Origin: Microbulbifer sp. SAOS-129_SWC
Lineage (GTDB): Bacteria > Pseudomonadota > Gammaproteobacteria > Pseudomonadales > Cellvibrionaceae
Reading direction: 5' to 3'
Length of the DNA stretch: 64,000 nucleotides
NCBI RefSeq assembly: GCF_039696035.1
Contig: NZ_CP155567.1
Coordinates: 2,599,001 to 2,663,000, forward strand
Positions within the stretch are counted from its first letter, which is position 1, and every line of letters begins with the position of its first letter. Both the position numbers and the translations under genes were made by a program. Positions 25,521 to 34,677 of the stretch are shown here, in pieces. The notes beneath the pieces were generated by a model. It saw nothing but the letters and a program-made list of their open reading frames with translations, had not been told where the DNA came from and made no database searches.

Positions 25521-25557
25521 GTTACAAAGGTAACTAACATTGGTTTCAATTGTAACC
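25521..25557. promoter_or_regulatory. Palindromic sites, candidate MarR operator
   Basis: An inverted repeat GTTAC-N4-GTAAC (25521-25534) is followed by a near-perfect 16-bp palindrome GGTTTCAATTGTAACC (25542-25557, 14 of 16 symmetric). Both lie in the divergent gap and contain GTTAC/GTAAC half-sites, as MarR dimers favour. Confidence 0.65.
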
Positions 25558-25804
25558 ACTTTTACCGGAAATTTCCCGGCAGGCCGCTGTTTTAACGGCC
25601 GCTCCCCGGTCGGCGCAGATCATCGGACAAAATCGGTCGCGCATTATACGGCTTCTTGCGCCATTTTTGGTATCGAAAAGCCTTTGCGGCGCAAAATATT
25701 TGCGCCCAAAACCCGGCCGCTCTGACACGGGGAATACCCGCACTCGGTCGCAACGTCTGCCGGCGCCCGGCGACTATCGCAAAAGCACAGGCTGGAGGCA
25801 GCGC
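25558..25804 (+). promoter_or_regulatory. Leader/promoter region of hmgA
   Basis: This is the rest of the 322-base divergent gap. It contains an open frame in phase with hmgA starting at 25667 that encodes no family-like residues, so it is treated as leader. No -35/-10 pair is clear enough to call. Confidence 0.4.
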
Positions 25805-26941
25805 ATGAAGAAATGGATCAGCTTTCCCCGCACTGAGGGCGAGACCAGCCGCCAGGCCCACGCCGACCTGCCCGCAGGCACCTTCGAGCGCGAAATGGGC
25901 AAAGAGGGCTTCTTCGGCCCCGCTACCCACTTTTACCACCGCCATCCCCCCACCGGCTGGACCGACTTCCAGGGCCCGCTGCGCCCGCACGCGTTCGACA
26001 GCACGAAGATGGTCCACAGCGGCACCAGCCCCTGGGACAGCAAACCGATCCTGCAGAATCGCGACAGCCTGGTGGCCCTGTGGACCTGCCGCGCGCCGAT
26101 GGAGCACCTGGCGCGCAATGCCGACGGCGACCAGTTGTTGTTCGTGCACAACGGCAGCGGCCACCTCTACTGCGATTTCGGCCATCTGGAGATCCGCGAT
26201 GGGGACTATATCGTGCTGCCGCGCGGCAGCCTGTGGCGACTGGAACCCGACCAGGGCGCAGCGCTGGAACTGCTGCTGGTAGAGGCCAGCGGCGGCCACT
26301 TCCAGCTGCCCGACAAGGGCCTGGTGGGCCCACATGCGATCTTCGACCCGGCAATCCTGGATGTACCGGCCATGGACGATGCCTTCCGCGCCCAGCAGAC
26401 CGAGGAGCCGTGGCAGGTGCAGGTCAAGGCGCGCCAGCAGATCTCCACCATCACCTACCCGTTCAATCCGCTCGACGCGGTCGGCTGGAAGGGCGACAAC
26501 CTGGCGGTGCGGATCAACTGGCGCGATATACGCCCGCTGATGAGCCACCGCTACCACCTGCCGCCGTCGGCACACACCACCTTTGTCGCGCGCGGCTTCG
26601 TGGTCTGCACCTTTGCGCCACGGCCGATCGAGAGCGACCCGGGCGCGTTGAAAGTGCCCTTCTTTCACAACAACGACGACTTCGACGAATTGATCTTCTA
26701 TCACCGCGGTGACTTTTTCAGCCGCGACAACATTCACCCGGGCATGTTGACCCTGCACCCGATGGGCTTCACCCACGGCCCCCACCCCAAGGCCCTCGCC
26801 GCCGGCGCCGCCCATACGCGCAAGGAAACCGACGAGGTGGCGGTCATGCTCGACAGCCGCACGCCCTGGGATATCCTGCCCGACGCCCACGCGGTCGAGG
26901 TGCAGGACTATGTGAACTCCTGGGCGCAGCCGCATAAATAG
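25805..26941 (+). CDS. hmgA: Homogentisate 1,2-dioxygenase
   Basis: The protein has 378 residues, somewhat shorter than the roughly 430-residue classic form but typical of a bacterial subgroup. The N-terminal cupin includes DQLLFVHNGSGHLYCDFGHLEIRDGDYIVLPRG. The C-terminal half holds the iron-binding residues: FHNNDDFDELIFYHRGDFFS, then HPMGFTHGPHP. It opens the ring of homogentisate to maleylacetoacetate. ATG 25805 has GGAGG at ideal distance; the upstream extension to 25667 is rejected. Confidence 0.92.
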   Translation: MKKWISFPRTEGETSRQAHADLPAGTFEREMGKEGFFGPATHFYHRHPPTGWTDFQGPLRPHAFDSTKMVHSGTSPWDSKPILQNRDSLVALWTCRAPMEHLARNADGDQLLFVHNGSGHLYCDFGHLEIRDGDYIVLPRGSLWRLEPDQGAALELLLVEASGGHFQLPDKGLVGPHAIFDPAILDVPAMDDAFRAQQTEEPWQVQVKARQQISTITYPFNPLDAVGWKGDNLAVRINWRDIRPLMSHRYHLPPSAHTTFVARGFVVCTFAPRPIESDPGALKVPFFHNNDDFDELIFYHRGDFFSRDNIHPGMLTLHPMGFTHGPHPKALAAGAAHTRKETDEVAVMLDSRTPWDILPDAHAVEVQDYVNSWAQPHK

Positions 26942-26997
26942 TGTGCACCGCGCCCGGCCGGGCAAAACCGGGCCGGACACAGCAGCAGGACACCGAA

Positions 26998-27984
26998 ATG
27001 AAACTCGCCTCCCTCAACAAAGGCCGCGACGGCGAACTGATCGTGGTCTCCCGCGATCTGTCGCGCTACTGCGGCGCCGCCGATATCGCGCCAACGTTAC
27101 AGGCGGCACTGGACGCATGGGACATCACCGCACCGAAACTGCGGGCGCGCTTCGCCGCGCTGCAGGACAACGAGATTACTTCCTTCCCGTTCGACGCCGC
27201 CGCCTGCCACAGCCCGCTGCCCCGCGCCTACCACTGGGCGGACGGCAGCGCTTACGTCAATCACGTGGAGCTGGTGCGCCGCGCCCGCGGTGCGGAGATG
27301 CCGGAGTCTTTCTGGAACGACCCGCTGATGTATCAGGGCGGCTCGGACAAATTCCTCGGCCCGTGTGAACAGATTGCCGTGGCCGATACCGATTGGGGCA
27401 TCGACTTCGAGGCGGAAGTCGCGGTCATTACCGGCGATGTGCCCATGGGTATCGGTGCCGGCAACGCCGGTGACATCATCCGCCTGGTGATGCTGGTCAA
27501 CGACGTCTCCCTGCGCAACCTGATTCCCGCCGAGCTGGCCAAGGGCTTCGGCTTCTACCAGTCCAAGCCCTCCAGCGCCTTTTCGCCGGTAGCGGTGACA
27601 CCGGACGAACTCGGCCACCACTGGCACGGTGGCAAGCTGCACCTGGACCTGCACGCCGTGCTGAATGGCCGGAAAATCGGCGCACCCAACGCCGGCGTGG
27701 ACATGACGTTCAACTTCCCGCAGCTGATCGCCCATGCCGCCAAAACCCGCCCGCTGGGTGCCGGCACCATTATTGGCTCGGGCACCGTATCCAACGTGGA
27801 CCGCTCCGCCGGCTCCTGCTGCCTGGCTGAAGTGCGCATGCTGGAGATCCTCGCCGACGGCAAACCCGTGACGCCCTTTATGCAGTTCGGCGACCGCATC
27901 GAAATCGCCATGTACGATGAGCACGGCGAGAATATTTTCGGCACCATCTCCCAGCGGGTGGTCGAGTACACTGAACCCCATTGA
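26998..27984 (+). CDS. Fumarylacetoacetate hydrolase family protein
   Basis: The protein has 328 residues. It contains the FAH fold landmarks: MYQGGSDKFLGP, GIDFEAEVAVITGDVP (metal-binding acids), LVNDVSLRNL, QSKPSSAFSPVAVTPDELG, and TIIGSGTVSN. It most likely splits fumarylacetoacetate to fumarate and acetoacetate. It follows hmgA by 56 bases and precedes maiA, so it completes the homogentisate route. ATG 26998 is favoured over the GTG at 26941, which adds a tail that is not family-like. Confidence 0.9.
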   Translation: MKLASLNKGRDGELIVVSRDLSRYCGAADIAPTLQAALDAWDITAPKLRARFAALQDNEITSFPFDAAACHSPLPRAYHWADGSAYVNHVELVRRARGAEMPESFWNDPLMYQGGSDKFLGPCEQIAVADTDWGIDFEAEVAVITGDVPMGIGAGNAGDIIRLVMLVNDVSLRNLIPAELAKGFGFYQSKPSSAFSPVAVTPDELGHHWHGGKLHLDLHAVLNGRKIGAPNAGVDMTFNFPQLIAHAAKTRPLGAGTIIGSGTVSNVDRSAGSCCLAEVRMLEILADGKPVTPFMQFGDRIEIAMYDEHGENIFGTISQRVVEYTEPH

Positions 27985-28054
27985 ATATACGAACACGCCG
28001 CAGGAACGGCCGTTGGCCGCGCCTGCACAATCAGAAAAGCGATAAGGAAAACCT

Positions 28055-28684
28055 ATGGACCTGCACGGCTACTTCCGCTCCTCCGCCAGCTACCGCGTAC
28101 GCATCGGCCTGAACCTGAAAGGCCTGCAGTACGATTACTGCCCGGTAAACCTGCTCAAGGGCGAGCAGCGCGGCAACGACTACCGCAAACTGAATCCGCA
28201 GGGGCTGGTGCCTGCGCTGGTGGACGGCGACACGATTCTGACCCAGTCGCTGGCAATTCTTGAATGGCTCGACGAGACCCACCCCGAACCGGCGCTACTG
28301 CCCGCCGAACCGCTGGCGCGGGCCCGCGCCCGCGCACTGGTCTATAACGTCGCCTGCGATATCCAACCGGTGCAGAACCTGCGCGTGCTCAAATACCTGC
28401 AGGGGGAATACGGGATCAGCGATGAGCAGAAAATCGGCTGGATCCGCCACTGGATCCACGAGGGCTTCTGCGCACTGGAACAGCAGCTGAACCCGGCCCC
28501 GTTCGCCACAGGCGAGCAGCCCGGCCTGTTCGAGTGTTGCCTGCTGCCGCAGATCTACAGCGCCGAGCGCTTCGGTATGGATATCGCCGAGTACCCGGCG
28601 ATTCACCGCATTGCCCTGGCTTGTGGGGAAATTCCCGCGTTTATTGAGGCGCGCCCGGAAAACCAGCCGGACAGTACCTTGTAA
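28055..28684 (+). CDS. maiA: Maleylacetoacetate isomerase
   Basis: The protein has 209 residues, a zeta-class GST. The signature SSASYRVRIGLNLKG with its catalytic SSxS is at residues 8-22, followed by NPQGLVPALVDGDTILTQSLAILEWLDE. The C-terminal half has ARALVYNVACDIQPVQNLRVLKYL and ends with a conserved MaiA tail ENQPDSTL (usual form QPDAP). It converts maleylacetoacetate to fumarylacetoacetate using glutathione. It is the third gene of the hmgA operon. Confidence 0.93.
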   Translation: MDLHGYFRSSASYRVRIGLNLKGLQYDYCPVNLLKGEQRGNDYRKLNPQGLVPALVDGDTILTQSLAILEWLDETHPEPALLPAEPLARARARALVYNVACDIQPVQNLRVLKYLQGEYGISDEQKIGWIRHWIHEGFCALEQQLNPAPFATGEQPGLFECCLLPQIYSAERFGMDIAEYPAIHRIALACGEIPAFIEARPENQPDSTL

Positions 28685-28728
28685 GCTGTCCGCTCTGGCG
28701 GCAGCGACGCAGGCGGGGTAGACAGGTC

Positions 28729-29559
28729 ATGGGAGAGACAAAAGCTATCGGGGCAGCCCGGATTGAGGAGAGTCTCACCGGGGTACCCGGCTTCCGCCTG
28801 TTGTATGGCCGCAATGTGACGTTTGCGCAACCACGCAGTATTGTCCACGCCGATTACGCGATCAAACTGACCACCAGAGGTTGCGGCGCCCCACTCTGGT
28901 ATCGGGGTGCGCACCATCCGCCCTGCGCCACCGGGGAGCCGAATCTTTTCTCTCCCTTCAACCCCCTGGTCGCCGGCACCAGCGAGACCGCCACCGATTT
29001 CACCACGCTGTTGATCGAACCAAAACTCGTCGCGACCGCGCTAACCGCGCCGGGATCGGCAGCCCCCGCACCGGATTCGTCGCAGCTGCCGTTTGTGCAC
29101 CGAAAGCACATTGCACGGCAACTGCTCACCCTGGCCGACGCGCCGGGCAGCGGCGCAGAAGCAGAACTGCAAGTCAGCAAACTGCTCGAACAGCTGTTCG
29201 CGGCACCGACGCCCTCAGTCCTGCGCGCGGCGACCACCGCGGTGGAACGCGCCCGCGAGTGTATCCTCGACAACCTGGCAACCAATATCCCCATGATGCA
29301 GCTGGAGCGCGAGAGCGGCCTCGGTCGCTTCCAGCTGATCCGTAATTTCCGCCAGCAGTACGGACTGCCGCCGACGGAATACCGCATCCGCGCCCGACTC
29401 GCGCTCGCGCGCCGCCTGCTCGCGCGAGGCCACAGCCAGGCCGACGCCGCCCACTCGGTCGGCTTTTACGACCAGAGTCATTTTCACCGGCATTTCCGCC
29501 GCCTCCAGGGATTCGGCCCGGGCCAATTCCAGCGCTCGCTTGGGTTGCGCATCACCTAA
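28729..29559 (+). CDS. AraC-family transcriptional regulator
   Basis: The protein has 276 residues. The N-terminal domain of about 160 residues has a cupin-like start (GVPGFRLLYGRNVTFAQPRSIVHADYAIKLT). The C-terminal domain has two helix-turn-helix motifs: NIPMMQLERESGLGRFQLIRNFRQQYGLPPTEYRIRARL and HSQADAAHSVGFYDQSHFHRHFRRLQGFGPGQF. It probably controls the following SDR, old yellow enzyme and exporter genes. The signal is unknown; an electrophile or quinone is a reasonable guess. Confidence 0.9.
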   Translation: MGETKAIGAARIEESLTGVPGFRLLYGRNVTFAQPRSIVHADYAIKLTTRGCGAPLWYRGAHHPPCATGEPNLFSPFNPLVAGTSETATDFTTLLIEPKLVATALTAPGSAAPAPDSSQLPFVHRKHIARQLLTLADAPGSGAEAELQVSKLLEQLFAAPTPSVLRAATTAVERARECILDNLATNIPMMQLERESGLGRFQLIRNFRQQYGLPPTEYRIRARLALARRLLARGHSQADAAHSVGFYDQSHFHRHFRRLQGFGPGQFQRSLGLRIT

Positions 29560-29642
29560 AAGGCTGACTGCGCAAATCCGTACAAGACCCACCAGCAACT
29601 CCGCCCTAACCTGCCGCGATACTCAATGGTTAGGAGCAAGCC

Positions 29643-30392
29643 ATGACAAAAATTCAGACTACCGGTAAACGGGTCGCGTTGGTGACCGGCGCAGCGCGAG
29701 GTATCGGCCGCGCCATCGCACTGCAGCTGGCCCGCGCCGGCATGGATATCGCCGTGCACTACGGCAGCAGCGAACGCGAGGCCAGTGAAACCGTCAACGC
29801 GGTCGAACAATTCGCCGTAGGCGCCAGGGCCATTCACGCCGATATGGGCGACCCCGGGTCCATCAAAGCGCTGTTCGCGGAACTGGATAAAACCTTCGGG
29901 AGGTTGGATATCCTGGTCAACAACGCCGCGATCCTGCAGCCCGGCGCGCTGGAGTCTCTCCGCGAGCAGGACCTCATGCGCACTTTCGCCATCAACGTTC
30001 AAGGTCCCGCCGTCGCCGCCAGGGAAGCGGCCGCGCGTATGATTAACGGTGGACACATCATCAATATCTCTTCGAGTCGCGCCCATTTCGCGGCCGCAGG
30101 TACTGGCAGTTACTCGGCCAGCAAGGCGGCGCTGGAGTGGATGACCCGCGTCTGGGCACAGGAACTGGGTGGGCGTGGAATCCGTGTCAATGCCGTCGCT
30201 CCCGGCCCCACGGCACCGGGTATGTTCGAGCGGGCACCGGAATTTCTGCAAGCCGCCGCCGTCAAGAGCTCACCCTTCGGGCGCATCGGCGACGCCAGTG
30301 AAATCGCCGACCTGGTGTGCTTCCTGTGCAGCGACAACGCCAGCTGGATATCGGGTCAGGTAATACTGGCGAATGGTGCTGGTTGCCTGTGA
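29643..30392 (+). CDS. Short-chain dehydrogenase/reductase
   Basis: The protein has 249 residues. It has TGAARGIGRAIALQLARAG (cofactor binding), NNAAILQPG, Ser in INISSSRAHFA, and YSASKAALEW (catalytic Tyr and Lys), with the C-terminal SWISGQVILANGAGCL. It is probably a 3-oxoacyl-ACP reductase-like or carbonyl reductase enzyme; substrate unknown. ATG 29643 has TAGGAG upstream. It stands between the AraC gene and the old yellow enzyme, all on the same strand. Confidence 0.9.
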   Translation: MTKIQTTGKRVALVTGAARGIGRAIALQLARAGMDIAVHYGSSEREASETVNAVEQFAVGARAIHADMGDPGSIKALFAELDKTFGRLDILVNNAAILQPGALESLREQDLMRTFAINVQGPAVAAREAAARMINGGHIINISSSRAHFAAAGTGSYSASKAALEWMTRVWAQELGGRGIRVNAVAPGPTAPGMFERAPEFLQAAAVKSSPFGRIGDASEIADLVCFLCSDNASWISGQVILANGAGCL

Positions 30393-30538
30393 ACGGCGAT
30401 ATGAATTGTATTGGCGATACATACACCGCGGCGCTATGGTGTGTTAAGCGCGCCACCAGCTCTTGGGATTTTGGCGCAGGCGGCGCGGCTGACTTTTGGT
30501 TACGCCAAAGCCGATTAACACCTACCGATATGGTTCCG

Positions 30539-31639
30539 ATGAATACACCAAAACTGTTCGAACCGCTCCACGTCGGCACACTGGCGCTTTCCAACCGCAT
30601 TGTTATCGCGCCCATGTGCCAGTACTCGGCCGTCGATGGCTACATGACCGATTGGCACCTGATGCACCTGGGCCAACTGGCCATGTCGGGGGCGGGACTG
30701 CTGACTATCGAAGCGACGGCGGTGACACCGGAAGGCCGCATCAGTTACGCCGACGTCGGCCTGTGGGACGATGACTGCGAAACCGCGATAGCGCGCACGC
30801 TCGAATCCATTCGCAAGTGGTCGGATATGCCGATTGCCATCCAGCTGGCACACGCCGGGCGCAAGGCATCTACCGATCTGCCGTGGCTCGGCGGTAAACA
30901 GATCGCCCCCGAGCACGCGCACGGCTGGCAGACTGTCGCCCCTTCGGCAATTCCCTTCCTCGACAGTGAGCGGGCTCCGCAGGCGATGGATCGCACGGCG
31001 ATGAACACAGTGCGCGACGCCTTTGTGGAATCCGCGCACCGCTCGGTGCGCCTGGGTATCGATGCGATACAGCTGCACGGCGCACACGGCTACCTGCTGC
31101 ACCAGTTTCTCTCGCCGCTATCGAACCGTCGCGATGACGACTACGGCGGTTCACTGGAAAACCGGATGCGCTTTCCGCTGGAAGTGTTCGAGGCAGTGCG
31201 CGATGCGGTACCGGCCGGTTACCCGATATCGGTACGGGTTTCCGGTACCGACTGGGTGCAGGGTGGCTGGGATCAGGAACAGACCATCGCGTTGGCGCAG
31301 GCACTGGAACAACGTGGCTGCGCTGCGATCCATGTGTCCAGCGGTGGCCTGCACCCGGCGCAGGAAATTCCGGTCGGACCCGGCTACCAGGTGCCGCTGG
31401 CGCGGGCGGTGAAGCAGGCGGTGTCGATCCCGGTGATTGCGGTGGGGCTGATTACCGACTTCGATCACGCCGAGGCCATCGTCGGCACCGGCGACGCGGA
31501 TATGGTGGCGCTGGCCCGCGGCATGCTCTACAACCCGCGCTGGCCCTGGCACGCGGCCGCGCACCTCGGTGCCTCAGTGTCCGCCCCGAATCAGTACCTG
31601 CGCTCGCAGCCGCGGCACTTGCGCGACCTGTTCAAGTAG
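30539..31639 (+). CDS. Old yellow enzyme family NADH:flavin oxidoreductase
   Basis: The protein has 366 residues of the YqjM-like class. It has FEPLHVGTLALSNRIVIAPMCQYSAVDG, with Cys and Tyr of YqjM-like type in MCQYSA. Further FMN and substrate motifs are WHLMHLGQLAMSGAGLLTIEATAV, IQLAHAGRKAS, IQLHGAHGYLLHQFLSPLSNRR and ALARGMLYNPRWPW. It reduces activated C=C bonds of quinones, enones and nitro compounds using NAD(P)H. ATG 30539 gives the family-like N-terminus; ATG 30530 is also possible. Neither has a strong ribosome site. Confidence 0.9.
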   Translation: MNTPKLFEPLHVGTLALSNRIVIAPMCQYSAVDGYMTDWHLMHLGQLAMSGAGLLTIEATAVTPEGRISYADVGLWDDDCETAIARTLESIRKWSDMPIAIQLAHAGRKASTDLPWLGGKQIAPEHAHGWQTVAPSAIPFLDSERAPQAMDRTAMNTVRDAFVESAHRSVRLGIDAIQLHGAHGYLLHQFLSPLSNRRDDDYGGSLENRMRFPLEVFEAVRDAVPAGYPISVRVSGTDWVQGGWDQEQTIALAQALEQRGCAAIHVSSGGLHPAQEIPVGPGYQVPLARAVKQAVSIPVIAVGLITDFDHAEAIVGTGDADMVALARGMLYNPRWPWHAAAHLGASVSAPNQYLRSQPRHLRDLFK

Positions 31640-31744
31640 TCGCGCCGGCCCGCACAGCAGCGGCCGCAAACCGGCCCGGTTACTTCAGCGCACGACGCCG
31701 GCAGGCGGTAGCGCACGAAGCAGTACTTCAACGAGCAGGTCCAC

Positions 31745-32944
31745 TTGATAGAAGCCAACACCAAAGACTACTGGCGCGCTACCGCGGCGCTGTGTATCGG
31801 CTCCTTTATGGTCTTCGCCAATGTCTACCTGACGCAGCCGCTGCTGCCAACACTGGCAAAAGAGTTCCATATCACCGCCCTGCAGTCGAGCTGGACCTTT
31901 ACCGTCACCACCCTGACTCTCGGTCTGTCGCTCCTGGTCTACGGGGCACTGTCTGATGCCCTCGGGCGCCGCAATATCATGATACTGACACTGGTCGCCG
32001 CGGTGCTCTGTGGCATTGGCTTGAGTGTTGTGCGCGATTACACCGGCCTGCTGGTACTCCGCGCACTCCAAGGGTGGATGCTGGGAGGCCTGCCGGCCAT
32101 TGCCATCGCCTATATGGGTGACGAGTTCTCCCCCCGCGCCCTGACACTGGCGGTTGGCCTCTATATCGGCGGCAACACGCTCGGCGGGATCAGCGGCCGC
32201 CTTATAGGCGGCTTCGTCGGCGACTGGCTCGGCTGGCACGGTGCATTTGTCGTCATGACCGTCACCAGCGCGCTCTGTGTCGCGGCCTTTGTCATACTGC
32301 TGCCGCGCTCCCGGCGCTTCACCGGCAGGCCGCTCAACCTGCGCGCAATGAGCGGCGCCATCTTCGCACACCTGCAGAACCCCGAGCTGCTGACGGCCTA
32401 CCTCATCGGTGGACTCAATTTCTTTATCTTTATCAACCAGTATTCCTACATCACTTTCGTGCTCGCGGATCCGCCCTACTCACTGCCGGCCAGCATGCTC
32501 GGGATGCTGTTCCTGACGTACCTGAGCGGCACCTTCGGATCGGCCATCTCGGGCAAGATCGCCGACCATCTGCCACAGCCGCGCATCATGGGTCTCGGTA
32601 TACTCGTGTTTATCTGCGGTTCACTGGTAACGCTGAACGAATCCCTGTGGGTCATCGTGGCCGGCTTTCTGCTCAGCAGCTTCGGTTTCTTTCTGTGCCA
32701 CTCGACCGCCAGCAGCTGGGTCAGCCGGCGGGCGAGAACCGCCAAAGCCAGCGCGTCGTCGCTCTATCTGGTGTTCTATTACCTCGGCGCGAGCACGGGT
32801 GGCTTTTATCTGCATATTTTCTGGTCATCGCGGCACTGGCCGGGCGTCGTGCTCGGTTCAGTCCTGGTGCTGCTGGTAACACTTGGACTCGCCATCCGCC
32901 TCGATAAACGCGCAGGCGATGCCGCGCGCTGCGACCGCATTTAG
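31745..32944 (+). CDS. MFS exporter (YnfM/AraJ-like)
   Basis: The protein has 399 residues and about 12 transmembrane helices. The first loop motif appears as YGALSDALGRRNIMI (the usual GxLaDrxGrr). TLGGISGRLIGGFVGDWLGWHGAF matches the fifth-helix motif of drug exporters. The start is a TTG at 31745 after GCAGGTCC; no ATG is available upstream in frame before the previous stop region. It may remove toxic compounds handled by the old yellow enzyme encoded next to it. Confidence 0.88.
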   Translation: MIEANTKDYWRATAALCIGSFMVFANVYLTQPLLPTLAKEFHITALQSSWTFTVTTLTLGLSLLVYGALSDALGRRNIMILTLVAAVLCGIGLSVVRDYTGLLVLRALQGWMLGGLPAIAIAYMGDEFSPRALTLAVGLYIGGNTLGGISGRLIGGFVGDWLGWHGAFVVMTVTSALCVAAFVILLPRSRRFTGRPLNLRAMSGAIFAHLQNPELLTAYLIGGLNFFIFINQYSYITFVLADPPYSLPASMLGMLFLTYLSGTFGSAISGKIADHLPQPRIMGLGILVFICGSLVTLNESLWVIVAGFLLSSFGFFLCHSTASSWVSRRARTAKASASSLYLVFYYLGASTGGFYLHIFWSSRHWPGVVLGSVLVLLVTLGLAIRLDKRAGDAARCDRI

Positions 32945-33108
32945 GGGGATCACTTTTCGGCGGGCGGTGTCTGACCGCCTCTGCCGCAGCTCCGGGGCAT
33001 GCGGAGGACACCGGCTGGTCCCTGCGTGAAAACACTCGCGAGGTAGCGGCCCGGGACTGTTCCCAGTGCGGTCCCCGCCAGCATTAGCACTGAACCAGCA
33101 CCAATACG

Positions 33109-34566
33109 TTACTTTACGACTTCGACCTTTGGTGGCACCCATGAGCCGTCGAGAATTGGCTTCTTGCCCCAGTAGGCACGGATATACAGGGAGAAGGGTT
33201 CCTCAGGCGCCGGGAGCCAATTGCTTTCCTTGCCCTTACCCGGGGAGGCAGCACCGGCATAGATGGTCAGAGAGCCATCTTTGTTGCGCTTGAGGTCAGT
33301 ATTTTTCGTACCCAGTGAATAACGTTTCAGTGCGTTCTCACTGAAAAAGTGATGTTTGTTGTAAAGCGTCAATGACCAGAAGCCATTGACCGGAGGCTCC
33401 TGCCCGGCGGCAAACGTAATGGCATAGGTCCTGGAACCGTCAAGCTGCTGGCCAGAGGCGTCGACGTCGGTATAGAAGTACTGGGTTTCATTGGGGCGAT
33501 TGTCGAACATGTTTGACTTGGCCGTGCCGGTGCGGTCGTAATAGTCGAGCCCCCACTGCGCATTGTTGACCGAGCGATTCCAGTTATTACCGGCAGGCTT
33601 ACCGTTGTGTTTCCAGGAGAAAAAGGGCGCGATGACCTCTTTCTCCGTCGCGATCGCCTCCTCGGTCGCCGCCTTTTTGAGCTCCGGATTCTTCTCCAGC
33701 ACGTCCACCAGCCAGCGGAACTGCGCGTAGAGCGCCTCCTCGCCGGGCAGCGGTGGCACGATTTTCAGGACTTCCGGGAACTGATCAAAGAACCTCTCCG
33801 GTACCACCCACCTGGTTTCTGTCGATCCGGATTTTTCCGGGTTGGGAATATCTGGCGCTGCGCTGTAGTCCAGCGTTTTCATCTTCCCGTCGAACTGTGT
33901 CAGCGGGTATACGACGATCTGGTCGATTACCGACTGAATGGCCTCACGATCCCTATCGGTATCATTCATAAAGACCCTCGGAATCGCATTCGCCAATGCG
34001 GTGGACGAGTGCACGACACCGGTGATCCCGTCAGGCACCTTACCCTTCCAGTTGGGGCCGGCGAGGAGATAAAAGCCCGGTTTGGTCCCATAGGGCTTGC
34101 CGAGTTCACCAAACTGGTCTGTACGGGCATCGTACAGCGCATAGACCCAGAAACGATCACCGAAATCCGGCACCTGGATCACCACCGGCTCTTTATCCAG
34201 GTCGAAGAAGCCGAGCCCATAGACGACATCCTGGTTGGGGCACACCACAAACCGCTCACCGGGGGTGATGTAATCGTGCAGCATGCCAATTTGGCCCCGC
34301 GGTGCGACCGGCAGTACACCATCCAACAGACCGGGTTCCGGCGCCTGTGTAATATTGGCACGACGATTGATCATATTGACCATGGGCCAACCCCAGATAT
34401 AGGCGGTTCTTGCCAGCGCCCGCACGTATTCCGCCTGCGGCGTCGCATTCGCGTCTGGCAATGACAGCTTCGTCGAACTTGTTGAGTTTTCTGCGAAGGA
34501 GGGAACGGAGACGAGGATGGCAACCGCAAGTAACAGCGTACAAGCAACATGCTCGATAAGCTTCAT
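33109..34566 (-). CDS. Secreted DUF1254/DUF1214 protein
   Basis: The protein has 485 residues. A signal peptide covers about residues 1-25 ([17 protein letters not shown]). The N-terminal DUF1254 domain ([20 protein letters not shown], then [31 protein letters not shown]) is followed by the C-terminal DUF1214 domain ([31 protein letters not shown]). Function is not established for the family. The gene is monocistronic and GC-poorer than its surroundings, with a plausible terminating gap toward the MFS gene. Confidence 0.9.
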   Translation of the reverse strand: MKLIEHVACTLLLAVAILVSVPSFAENSTSSTKLSLPDANATPQAEYVRALARTAYIWGWPMVNMINRRANITQAPEPGLLDGVLPVAPRGQIGMLHDYITPGERFVVCPNQDVVYGLGFFDLDKEPVVIQVPDFGDRFWVYALYDARTDQFGELGKPYGTKPGFYLLAGPNWKGKVPDGITGVVHSSTALANAIPRVFMNDTDRDREAIQSVIDQIVVYPLTQFDGKMKTLDYSAAPDIPNPEKSGSTETRWVVPERFFDQFPEVLKIVPPLPGEEALYAQFRWLVDVLEKNPELKKAATEEAIATEKEVIAPFFSWKHNGKPAGNNWNRSVNNAQWGLDYYDRTGTAKSNMFDNRPNETQYFYTDVDASGQQLDGSRTYAITFAAGQEPPVNGFWSLTLYNKHHFFSENALKRYSLGTKNTDLKRNKDGSLTIYAGAASPGKGKESNWLPAPEEPFSLYIRAYWGKKPILDGSWVPPKVEVVK

Positions 34567-34677
34567 AGGTGTCCCGGCGAGGCTGTGAAGGTGAGTTTTG
34601 CAGGCACTGCTCTCAGCCTAGACCATAATATTAAAATCTGCGCCAGGCGCCGGGGACACTGGTGTGTAGAGTGGTTA

